This document shows, piece by piece, positions 1-5,855 of a stretch of 26,732 bases of DNA. A program made the translations under genes and the position numbers. The notes beneath the pieces were generated by a model. The model ran no database searches. It worked only from the letters and a program-made list of their open reading frames with translations, and was not told where the DNA came from. The stretch's first letter is position 1; each line of letters begins with the position of its first letter. Source of the DNA: a virus; IMG/VR virus record IMGVR_UViG_3300037245_000622, positions 1-26,732 of that record; one strand, written 5' to 3'.

Positions 1-802
1 GCTGAATTACCGCATATTCACCAAACGGAACACCTTCAGATGTGAAACCACCGACACCCTTGTACATCATTTGATTGTGTTCAGTCGCAAAAACTGATTT
101 CCCAGCTGTTTCTGGATTAGCGTTATAATGGAATATGATATCCTCCATTGCTGGAACGGTATCAGTACCAAGGAAACTTGCTAGTTGACCAGTACCACCC
201 CACCCTGCTACTTCTGGTGTTTTTGCGGAACGCATACCGAAGTCATGCAACTGATACAGAATGTGATTATACGCTTCACAACTGATCGAAGCGGCTTGAA
301 TTAGCATACGTTTCATATACTTACTCTTGGTTGCTTGCATATTCGATGTGAATGTATTGGTTAGGATCGTTTCAACGTGAGATACAATACCAACAACACG
401 AGCATCACCAATAGCACAATCAGAAAGTTCAACGGACATCATGATATTATTCATGGGTACTTCTGTACCTTCTGGAACCGCTTTGATTTTGATCGGTGGA
501 ATACCATTGTAATCGTTAATGATCGCATCCCACATGATAACATTCAAATCATCTCGACTACCCAAGTGGTATTTCGCTAACTGTTTTGCACGTTCCAATC
601 GTTCAGGTGTGATTTTGATATCATCGATATCCATGTACATATCTAGGAATTGTTGTAATCCCTCACATACGGTTGTTGGGAATTCAGCACCATTACGACT
701 CGTAAGGAATGCATAGTTTCCGGTGACGTTTTCAAACATAGATCCATTAAGGAACTTGTAAGAATCTGTCAATGTAATAAAGTTCGGTTCTCTTCTAGCC
801 AT
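1..802 (-). CDS. nadV: Nicotinamide phosphoribosyltransferase (NAMPT/NadV), C-terminal part beyond window
   Basis: Joins nicotinamide to PRPP to give NMN, the first step of NAD+ salvage in the cytoplasm. About 267 residues are visible of a family that usually runs near 450-500, so the gene continues past the left edge. The N terminus reads MARREPNFITLTDSYKF, matching the TDSYK motif of NAMPT. Further in, the segments HDFGMRSAKT and FLGTDTVPAM match the family's FGxRG and GTDT signatures, followed by ATEHNQMM, corresponding to the conserved EH of the active site. The start is set by a GGGG-rich ribosome site just upstream of the ATG at 802. It lies downstream of three small envelope genes and shares a strand with nadM at 1534-2487, the next enzyme of the same pathway. 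NAMPT is seen from motifs; the coupling to NadM is established for phage KVP40 and for NARP2 anti-defence systems. Confidence 0.9.
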   Translation of the reverse strand, partial: MARREPNFITLTDSYKFLNGSMFENVTGNYAFLTSRNGAEFPTTVCEGLQQFLDMYMDIDDIKITPERLERAKQLAKYHLGSRDDLNVIMWDAIINDYNGIPPIKIKAVPEGTEVPMNNIMMSVELSDCAIGDARVVGIVSHVETILTNTFTSNMQATKSKYMKRMLIQAASISCEAYNHILYQLHDFGMRSAKTPEVAGWGGTGQLASFLGTDTVPAMEDIIFHYNANPETAGKSVFATEHNQMMYKGVGGFTSEGVPFGEYAVIQ

Positions 803-847
803 TTCATTTCCCCTTTTTTAATCTTTAATCTTAGGATTTTTATGTAT

Positions 848-877
848 GACCAACTACACCACCCGATGTAGTTGATC
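848..877 (-). other. Stem-loop in the leader of nadV
   Basis: The arms CAACTACA (851-858) and TGTAGTTG (867-874) pair perfectly around an 8-base loop, with two more pairs after a mismatch. It sits between the stop of the 45-residue membrane protein gene and the nadV ribosome site. No T-run follows on the minus strand, so it is not a standard terminator. It could be a processing or attenuation structure controlling nadV; this is inference. Confidence 0.45.
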
Positions 878-890
878 AAATTGTGTTAAT

Positions 891-1028
891 TTAGTCTTCG
901 ATTTGTCGAAGTCCATATGCAATTAGACCAACACCCCAACCAGCACCAGCACCAAAAGTATAACCAATAACGATTGAACCAATGAGGATTGCAACCATAC
1001 TCAGTACATTATAAATAATGTTGTTCAT
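891..1028 (-). CDS. Small membrane protein, 45 aa
   Basis: An unrecognised 45-residue protein. It starts MNNIIYNVLSMVAILIGS, followed by a Gly-rich hydrophobic stretch (TFGAGAGWGVGLIAYG) and a short charged tail ending RQIED. This gives one long or two short membrane segments in residues 4-40. Its ATG overlaps the stop of the upstream lipoprotein gene by one base (TAATG), which suggests translational coupling with that gene. With the lipoprotein and prepilin-like genes it forms a three-gene envelope cassette between the two NAD+ salvage genes. A holin, a spanin partner or a superinfection-exclusion factor are all possible; nothing in the sequence decides between them. Confidence 0.6.
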   Translation of the reverse strand: MNNIIYNVLSMVAILIGSIVIGYTFGAGAGWGVGLIAYGLRQIED

Positions 1029-1222
1029 TATTGAACCCCGTTTGGTGTTGACATCAATTCAAGTGCATCAGCGATACGCTTTAATTCGATATTCTGTTGC
1101 TCAAAAAGTTGTTCCTGTCGAATTTCACTTTGAGCTTTACTAATCGATGGTGAAATAAATGAACACCCACTCGATGTTAACATAACTCCGACAATACTGA
1201 TAATTACAATTACTTTTTTCAT
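1028..1222 (-). CDS. Small putative lipoprotein, 64 aa
   Basis: The N terminus MKKVIVIISIVGVMLTSSGC has two lysines, a hydrophobic core and a lipobox (TSSGC), the signal for lipid attachment at Cys20 and anchoring in the cell envelope. The remaining ~44 residues are polar and helical (QSEIRQEQLFEQQNIELKRI), probably a short coiled coil in the periplasm. An open frame extends upstream to 1354, but that part overlaps the prepilin-like gene in another frame. The ATG at 1222, or possibly the one at 1231, fits the signal peptide. The size and architecture recall Rz1-type outer-membrane spanins, although the mature part is not Pro-rich as in lambda Rz1. Lipoprotein: fairly sure. Role in lysis or superinfection exclusion: inference. 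Confidence 0.7.
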   Translation of the reverse strand: MKKVIVIISIVGVMLTSSGCSFISPSISKAQSEIRQEQLFEQQNIELKRIADALELMSTPNGVQ

Positions 1223-1235
1223 TTTTATCATTTGT

Positions 1236-1472
1236 TTATTTAACCACTTCAACGGTGTTCGTTCCATCTTCGACATTGATCCAACCCGTAACACATCCAA
1301 GTGGTGGAACAAGACCGATACCATGTACGATTTCACGTTTATATGGTGCATCAAAATCCGATGTACAGAATTTATAGATGTTCATACCATATGGTACAAT
1401 ACCCAAGATTACACCGAAGATTACTACTACGATCATAATTTCAATTAATGTGAATCCACTTTTACTTTTCAT
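1236..1472 (-). CDS. Type IV prepilin-like protein, 78 aa
   Basis: The N terminus MKSKSGFTLIEIMIVVVIFG is a textbook class III (prepilin) signal: a short basic leader, Gly6, then Phe-Thr-Leu-Ile-Glu with the invariant Glu at mature position 5, and a long hydrophobic helix. A host prepilin peptidase (PilD/GspO) would be expected to cut after Gly6 and methylate Phe7. The ~50-residue remainder is short for a major pilin and holds two cysteines (FCTSDF and PLGCVTG) that could form a disulphide, as in minor pilins and pseudopilins. An AAAAGGA ribosome site precedes the ATG. It heads the three-gene envelope cassette. It may insert into, cap or block a host pilus or type II secretion machine; that role is inference. 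Confidence 0.75.
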   Translation of the reverse strand: MKSKSGFTLIEIMIVVVIFGVILGIVPYGMNIYKFCTSDFDAPYKREIVHGIGLVPPLGCVTGWINVEDGTNTVEVVK

Positions 1473-1533
1473 TTTACTATTCCTTTTGGTTAATTTTCAC
1501 CAACATACCATTAACAACTACATATGTAAACTA

Positions 1534-2487
1534 TTATTTTGATAAATATTCAACGAGCTTCAACATCAACGGACGATGACCCTTAACAATTTGAACTTCA
1601 TTTTTAAGTTCATCCAATGTAGGTGCATAACCATCCTCCCAAATGAAATCACTCATATCAAACCAACGAACCTCTTCGATATCATCATCTGCTTGTGGAT
1701 CACCACCAACGCGATCACCAATCCATAATGTGGTTTTAATACAGTCAACCTCACCACGGTATCTCCAATCATCTACAACCATCGAACATATATATTCTGG
1801 GTATGATAATTCAACATGAGTTTCTTCCATGGTTTCTTTCATTGCATCAATTTCAAGTGATGCACTATTTGGTTCAGAGAACCCACCAATAAATCGAAAC
1901 TTCATCTCATCGGTTTTACGTCCAAGGAGTATTCGGGTTCGATTATTATCCATAATAGCTACATCAACCGTACAGTATGCAGTTGGATAACGAAATTGTG
2001 ATGCTAAAGTCATTCCAAGTCGTACAAAGTAATTAGCGATTATACTTCTGGATGCTTCTTTACGAACTTGTGTTGCAGAAATGAATGAATCGGATTCGAG
2101 TTCTTCTGTATCGAATCGACCACCAGCTTTTTTATATGTTGCAATGAATGAATCACGGGAACCATACAATAGGGGTTTATGTAAAGGCAACTTCATATCA
2201 CAGACCATGGAATCTAATGTTTTGACCCATCGTTCATTGGAACGTTGATCTTTAACATAGAAGCATTGTACGTTTGGATAATCTTCTTCGATCATCTTAG
2301 CACGTTGATTGAAGTCTAACGGGTTCTTGATTGTACCCATAATAGGTGAAAGACCGAGGTAACATACCACCTTTTCATGTCTGGAACAGACATAATCAAA
2401 TAGTTTCTTGTGGCTTTCATGTAGTTTTGGTGTTTGGAATCGTCCAACGATCACACCTACATCATATTCTTGTTCTTCTGTATCCAT
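1534..2487 (-). CDS. nadM: Bifunctional NMN adenylyltransferase / Nudix ADP-ribose pyrophosphatase
   Basis: Makes NAD+ from NMN and ATP (N-terminal domain). The C-terminal Nudix domain is expected to hydrolyse ADP-ribose, as in the NatV protein of vibriophage KVP40. Domain 1, residues ~8-145: GVIVGRFQTPKLHESH is the nucleotidyltransferase signature in the LHExH form, and ISATQVR (136-142) is the second ATP-binding motif (ISxTxxR). Domain 2, residues ~170-317: GGFSEP...SLEIDAM followed by KETMEET is a Nudix box of the GGFxxPxxxSLExA type. At 317 residues it has the usual length of the fusion. GGAG lies 8 bases before the ATG. A perfect late promoter octamer lies at 2542-2549. It works with NadV encoded to its left. 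Confidence 0.93.
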   Translation of the reverse strand: MDTEEQEYDVGVIVGRFQTPKLHESHKKLFDYVCSRHEKVVCYLGLSPIMGTIKNPLDFNQRAKMIEEDYPNVQCFYVKDQRSNERWVKTLDSMVCDMKLPLHKPLLYGSRDSFIATYKKAGGRFDTEELESDSFISATQVRKEASRSIIANYFVRLGMTLASQFRYPTAYCTVDVAIMDNNRTRILLGRKTDEMKFRFIGGFSEPNSASLEIDAMKETMEETHVELSYPEYICSMVVDDWRYRGEVDCIKTTLWIGDRVGGDPQADDDIEEVRWFDMSDFIWEDGYAPTLDELKNEVQIVKGHRPLMLKLVEYLSK

Positions 2488-2541
2488 TCTCTTATCTCCA
2501 ATTTAATCTATTAATCTAGAAGTTATGAGTTACTATACTGT

Positions 2542-2549
2542 TATTTATA
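2542..2549 (-). promoter_or_regulatory. T4-type late promoter octamer upstream of nadM
   Basis: Minus strand reads TATAAATA, the exact T4 late -10 recognised by gp55-containing polymerase. It lies about 55 bases before the nadM start. Late timing for an NAD+ salvage enzyme is unexpected. Confidence 0.6.
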
Positions 2550-2562
2550 AAAAAGTAAACTA

Positions 2563-3015
2563 TTAATTCGGTATATATTTATCGAGAATGAAGTAAAGAT
2601 GCTTGCAAACGTACTTTTTACCATCTGGGTTGGTTATGTCTGTCCATTCTTTATTTGGTTTAGCTATCAATCTTTTCTCGTATTTTTTATCTAATTTCCA
2701 TGTAGCTAATTCATCTTTTTCGAGTGGTGCATACAATCTATAGAAGAAGTCTTTACAATCACAGAACATTTCATGTATTTCTTTGGTCTTCGGATTCCAG
2801 TCAATATAACCGTGGTGGGTCTTCTTCTCAACTGTTGGTTTAGCTTTAACAATATAATCAGACCGCTGTAATTCAGGTCTACCACCCGTTAACGCTAATG
2901 GTGATCGTCTAGTCTTAACCTGTGTTTTACCACGGAAAGTACGACCCTCATCGGTATTAGCGAACAGTTGACTCTTCTTTATCTCTTCGGTGTAATATTG
3001 TTTAAAACCCGTCAT
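2563..3015 (-). CDS. SWIM-type zinc-binding protein, 150 aa, with capsid-targeting-like N terminus
   Basis: The metal motif FCDCKDF (Cys85, Cys87) followed far downstream by VCKHLYF (Cys137, His139) fits the CxCx(n)CxH pattern of SWIM domains, which bind zinc and usually contact DNA or protein. The N terminus MTGFKQYYTEEIK resembles the T4 capsid-targeting sequence MKTYQEFIAEA. Residues 20-65 are basic and probably flexible. The start lies two bases beyond the stop of the upstream gene at 3017, as part of a compact minus-strand cluster. The motif spacing is seen directly; the family assignment is by pattern only. Packaging in the head and DNA binding are inference. Confidence 0.6.
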   Translation of the reverse strand: MTGFKQYYTEEIKKSQLFANTDEGRTFRGKTQVKTRRSPLALTGGRPELQRSDYIVKAKPTVEKKTHHGYIDWNPKTKEIHEMFCDCKDFFYRLYAPLEKDELATWKLDKKYEKRLIAKPNKEWTDITNPDGKKYVCKHLYFILDKYIPN

Positions 3016-3016
3016 G

Positions 3017-3301
3017 TTAACTTAACCCGTTTTTTATATCCTGAACTATTATTTTTGGATCTTTATTGAAATGAACACCAGCAATCCATATAAGCTGATC
3101 TGGTGTTGGTGTCTTTTTGAATAGAATTTTAAAATCTGTTATAGTTTTTCTGAATTCAGCACCAAATACATTGATAAGTTCCATCACCAGTTTCTTGTCA
3201 CCACCCGCTAAAATGGATAATGCCCTACCTTGGTTAATTATCTCATCTCGAACAGCTTCATCCATGTGTTCTGGTTCATACATATCGACCAACTTTTTCA
3301 T
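3017..3301 (-). CDS. Uncharacterised protein, 94 aa
   Basis: Not recognised. A small, mostly helical protein beginning MKKLVDMYEPEHMDEAVRDE; its N terminus is a weak match to the capsid-targeting pattern shared by its neighbours (hydrophobic at 4, MYE at 7-9). The C-terminal half has a motif-like stretch TPDQLIWIAGVHFNKDP. Its start abuts the stop of the 76-residue gene to the right (TAA directly followed by ATG), so the two are likely co-translated from the late promoter at 3567-3574. It may be an internal head protein; no function can be read from the sequence. Confidence 0.55.
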   Translation of the reverse strand: MKKLVDMYEPEHMDEAVRDEIINQGRALSILAGGDKKLVMELINVFGAEFRKTITDFKILFKKTPTPDQLIWIAGVHFNKDPKIIVQDIKNGLS

Positions 3302-3532
3302 TTAACCCTTGACGTTCTTTTTGATCCAATCTTCCAGTTCAAAAATAGTGTTTCGAATTTCATTGGTCTTTTTTAACCACTGTTCATTCAATTTATCTTC
3401 ACCTTTTGCTAATAATGCATCGGATATAGGGTTTGAAATTTCAGCAATACCATACACATTAAAGTCAATTAGATTTTTAACCGCCTTCTTTATATCACTT
3501 TTAGATTCATATAGTTCTTTCAATGTATTCAT
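3302..3532 (-). CDS. Uncharacterised small protein, 76 aa, putative capsid-targeted
   Basis: Not recognised. The N terminus MNTLKELYESKSDIKKAV closely parallels the capsid-targeting sequence of T4 internal proteins and contains LYE, which fits the prohead protease cleavage rule (Leu/Ile-x-Glu, cut after Glu). If cleaved there, the mature protein would start at residue 10. The rest is helical and highly charged, ending WIKKNVKG. The start has a GGAG ribosome site 8 bases upstream and a perfect late promoter octamer at 3567-3574. It heads a run of three adjacent minus-strand genes (this one, 3017-3301 and 2563-3015). Virion packaging is inferred. Confidence 0.6.
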   Translation of the reverse strand: MNTLKELYESKSDIKKAVKNLIDFNVYGIAEISNPISDALLAKGEDKLNEQWLKKTNEIRNTIFELEDWIKKNVKG

Positions 3533-3550
3533 TTTTCACTCCATAAATAG

Positions 3551-3556
3551 TATAAT
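3551..3556 (+). promoter_or_regulatory. Possible sigma70-type -10 for the gp55-like gene
   Basis: TATAAT with a preceding G (AGTATAATACC), 31 bases before the gp55-like ATG. No convincing -35 is seen at 16-18 bases upstream. A near-consensus late octamer CATAAATA overlaps this area at 3542-3549. Weak call. Confidence 0.35.
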
Positions 3557-3566
3557 ACCTTAATCA

Positions 3567-3574
3567 TATTTATA
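3567..3574 (-). promoter_or_regulatory. T4-type late promoter octamer for the 3532-2563 gene run
   Basis: Minus strand reads TATAAATA 35 bases before the start at 3532. It lies in the divergent gap shared with the gp55-like gene. Confidence 0.65.
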
Positions 3575-3587
3575 CAACGGAGATTAA

Positions 3588-4091
3588 ATGGCTGAACCAA
3601 AAAAGAAGAAGAAGAAGAAGAATTATTGTTCGAATGATGAATTTGTAATAGAATTGACTAGATACCATGATGAAGGTGTGATGTCTGATGCAATTGGTAT
3701 TATATTCATGAATATCGCAAACAGGCTAACAGGACATTCATATTTTCGATATTACGATCAATATACAAAGGATGAACTAGTTAGTTCAGCAATTGTTCGG
3801 ATGGTATCACAAATTGATATGTTTGACTTAACTAGAGTTCCATCAAATCCATTTGCATATTTCACACAAACCGCATGGAATTCGTTTGTACGTGATTGTG
3901 CTGGTCATTATCGACAGAAGAATATCAAACGTAAGATTGCAATCAATTACTTCACTGAGATGGAAAGTAACCCCCACATCAGCATTGATCGGAACCTTTA
4001 TGCAACAATTAAAGAGATGATCGATGAAGATGATCATTATGTTACACAGAAGAAGAAACGGAAAGCAGAAGTTGAAGCGAGTGAAGAGTAG
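3588..4091 (+). CDS. 55: gp55-like late transcription sigma factor, 167 aa
   Basis: Directs host RNA polymerase to late promoters of the TATAAATA type found throughout this window. It resembles T4 gp55: a single sigma region 2 at residues ~35-115, with NPFAYFTQTAWNSFVRD aligning with NPHAYITQACFNAFVQR of T4, and no region 4. Length (167) is close to T4 gp55 (185). The N terminus is a run of seven lysines (residues 5-11), encoded by an AAG repeat prone to slippage. The C terminus ends in charged residues and lacks the hydrophobic clamp-binding tail (SLDFLYE) of T4 gp55. GGAG precedes the ATG. It stands alone on the plus strand and ends at a bidirectional terminator. Confidence 0.8.
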   Translation: MAEPKKKKKKKNYCSNDEFVIELTRYHDEGVMSDAIGIIFMNIANRLTGHSYFRYYDQYTKDELVSSAIVRMVSQIDMFDLTRVPSNPFAYFTQTAWNSFVRDCAGHYRQKNIKRKIAINYFTEMESNPHISIDRNLYATIKEMIDEDDHYVTQKKKRKAEVEASEE

Positions 4092-4130
4092 TCTAAAACC
4101 GTCATAAACGACCTTTAAGCGGGTTTATAC

Positions 4131-4167
4131 AAAAAGAGTACATATGGGTCACCAGTGTACTCTTTTT
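4131..4167. terminator. Bidirectional rho-independent terminator between convergent genes
   Basis: The arms AAAAAGAGTACA and TGTACTCTTTTT pair perfectly over 12 bases around a 13-base loop, giving a T-run on either strand. It terminates the gp55-like gene (plus) and the gene at 4185-5291 (minus). Confidence 0.85.
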
Positions 4168-4184
4168 GATGTCAGAACCGATTA

Positions 4185-5291
4185 TTAAGCGATTGACCAC
4201 TCTTTATTCATTTGTTCCTGTGAACGCATCTTCTTTTTTGATCCATCAGGAAAAATGACACTGTGGAATGTTGTTGGGAAACGGAAGAAAGGATCACTGT
4301 AACCGCTGTAGACAATAACCGCTTTGTTTCGAACAGTGAAACCAGTACCATCTTCAAACTTAATCTTGATTTCACCATTGAAACCGAAACCTTCAAGGTT
4401 TCCACTCGATTGTAATGTCTTAAGTGGTGAAGTCTTCTTGTAGATGACTGAACCAACCTTTTCGATATTCTTGATCAGGTAACGTGCTTTTAGGTCATCA
4501 ACAACCGCAACCGCAAGACTATTCAACATCTTGTCGTAGTCTTTAATCTTGACGGGGTTGGTAACCTTGAAACTACTTGGGTTATCAGCATCAACAATTA
4601 AACGTCCAACAACAGTACGTGGTTGAGGTGAACGAGCAAAATAATCATAGGGTGATTTGGAACCATCATGGTTATCAAGGTAATCATTAACATAACCCTC
4701 ATACTGACTCTTGATTGACTTAACTAGATCACCATATTGTTCTTCAATCACATCAGTCAACGCTTTCTGAACCAGTTTGAATGTTTCAGGGTTTAAACGA
4801 TCAGGGGTGAATTTATCTTTCACAACCGCATTCGGATTGGGTTTACGACCCTTTTCGATGTAGGGTTTCAATGCTTTCATCGCTAGTGCATATTTATGGA
4901 ACTCTTCAAACCCTTTAACTTGGTCTTTCACAACCTTGTGTTTGGATTTCTTTATAGTTCGAGTGAATTTACTCAATTGAGCAAAACTGTGTGGTATATC
5001 GTAATACAGTTGAATTAGATCTTCATGTTCACTGTCATACACACCATTATTTGGGTCATACGTCTTACCACGACCCGCATCAAGGAATGACAATTGAATT
5101 GGTGAAGTCCAACGTTCGTAATATTTATTGATTTTTGCTTTCAAATCCTTGATATCGACATTCCAGATATGTTTGGTTTCAAGGGCTAGGTTGATCTGGT
5201 CGGCAAATTGTTGAGCAACTGCTTGATCGATGATTGAGATTGGTTTTACTTTGGTGACACCTTCATTGACAAATGTTTTAAATGATTCCAT
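4185..5291 (-). CDS. Uncharacterised protein, 368 aa, putative capsid-targeted
   Basis: Not recognised by family. The N terminus MESFKTFVNEGVTKVKPI is the best match in the window to the T4 capsid-targeting sequence MKTYQEFIAEA: VNE at residues 8-10 would be the cleavage site. The body (to ~residue 230) is basic and lysine-rich; the C-terminal ~100 residues look beta-rich (GFGFNGEIKIKFEDGTGFTV). The frame is open up to 5330, but the ATG at 5291 has GGAG 8 bases upstream and yields the capsid-targeting pattern, so I choose it. It ends at the bidirectional terminator at 4131-4167. By size it could be an injected effector analogous in placement to T4 Alt or internal proteins; no catalytic motif was found. 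Confidence 0.65.
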   Translation of the reverse strand: MESFKTFVNEGVTKVKPISIIDQAVAQQFADQINLALETKHIWNVDIKDLKAKINKYYERWTSPIQLSFLDAGRGKTYDPNNGVYDSEHEDLIQLYYDIPHSFAQLSKFTRTIKKSKHKVVKDQVKGFEEFHKYALAMKALKPYIEKGRKPNPNAVVKDKFTPDRLNPETFKLVQKALTDVIEEQYGDLVKSIKSQYEGYVNDYLDNHDGSKSPYDYFARSPQPRTVVGRLIVDADNPSSFKVTNPVKIKDYDKMLNSLAVAVVDDLKARYLIKNIEKVGSVIYKKTSPLKTLQSSGNLEGFGFNGEIKIKFEDGTGFTVRNKAVIVYSGYSDPFFRFPTTFHSVIFPDGSKKKMRSQEQMNKEWSIA

Positions 5292-5352
5292 TACGTGTTC
5301 TCCGTTGTTTATGTATGTATAAAAACACATAAACAGTGACTGGTCAAATGTT

Positions 5353-5631
5353 TTATTGAAAAACTTTAGGACTAATTGATTTTAATTTTCTGATGGTTGG
5401 TGCTGGTTTACCCATCACCTCAAGTTTACCAAGTGCATACAATATATCATTCAATGTTGATTTGGTACCCTTATCGTTAACAGTCTTCATTAACAATGCA
5501 ACAAAACCCCTTAATTCATGGTATGTTAGATCACTATCCTCACTGAGAACTCTCCGTGTAACTTCCATTCGCTCATTTACGATTGCAAACTTAGTTATAA
5601 CATCGGTTATGTATTTCTCATATAATTTCAT
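5353..5631 (-). CDS. Uncharacterised small basic protein, 92 aa
   Basis: Not recognised. Begins MKLYEKYITDVITKFAIV, loosely like the capsid-targeting pattern of the surrounding genes (ITD in place of ITE). Predicted helical, with a basic C-terminal third rich in Lys and Pro (KPAPTIRKLKSISPK). Its ATG overlaps the stop-strand junction with the 74-residue gene to its right as TAATG, indicating coupled translation. It may belong to the putative internal-protein cluster, but its N terminus is one of the weaker matches. Confidence 0.55.
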   Translation of the reverse strand: MKLYEKYITDVITKFAIVNERMEVTRRVLSEDSDLTYHELRGFVALLMKTVNDKGTKSTLNDILYALGKLEVMGKPAPTIRKLKSISPKVFQ

Positions 5632-5855
5632 TATTTAACCTTTATACTGACAATTGAATCACCACCATCACCGTCCCAACCAAACGTTCTTTTACCATCA
5701 CCATCTGGATCAACTATGATGTCAAAGGAGTGACCACCATTACCGTTGGTTTTTATAAATTCAATAAGATGCTCCAATGAATCATCTTGGTCATGTGCTT
5801 CTATTGTTATCGTCTTTACTGTTCTAGCCTCATACATCTGTTTAATTGTATTCAT
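5631..5855 (-). CDS. Small Asp/Gly-rich protein, 74 aa, putative capsid-targeted
   Basis: The N terminus MNTIKQMYEARTVKTI is almost the same as that of the 76-residue protein at 3302-3532 (MNTLKELYESK), although the rest of the two proteins is unrelated. The C-terminal half carries GHSFDIIVDPDGDGKRTFGW and DGDGGDSI, a GHSF...DPDG...DGDG pattern I associate with small proteins of T4-like phages; the DxDGDG loops could bind calcium. It is coupled to both neighbours by TAATG overlaps. Function unknown. Confidence 0.6.
   Translation of the reverse strand: MNTIKQMYEARTVKTITIEAHDQDDSLEHLIEFIKTNGNGGHSFDIIVDPDGDGKRTFGWDGDGGDSIVSIKVK

Noticed and set aside
377-716. Plus-strand open frames opposite nadV
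   Set aside because: They are low-complexity shadows of the NAMPT reading frame, with no ribosome site or recognisable product.
1223-1354. 5' extension of the lipoprotein frame to 1354
   Set aside because: It overlaps the prepilin-like gene in another frame, and the signal peptide begins at the ATG at 1222; the extension would bury the lipobox.
3599-3623. Possible frameshift or artefact at the AAG repeat in the gp55-like gene
   Set aside because: The frame stays open and the N terminus of gp55 proteins is variable and charged; no evidence of error beyond the repeat itself.
5292-5330. 5' extension of the 368-residue protein to 5330
   Set aside because: The ATG at 5291 has a GGAG site at good spacing and gives the capsid-targeting-like N terminus; the extension has neither.
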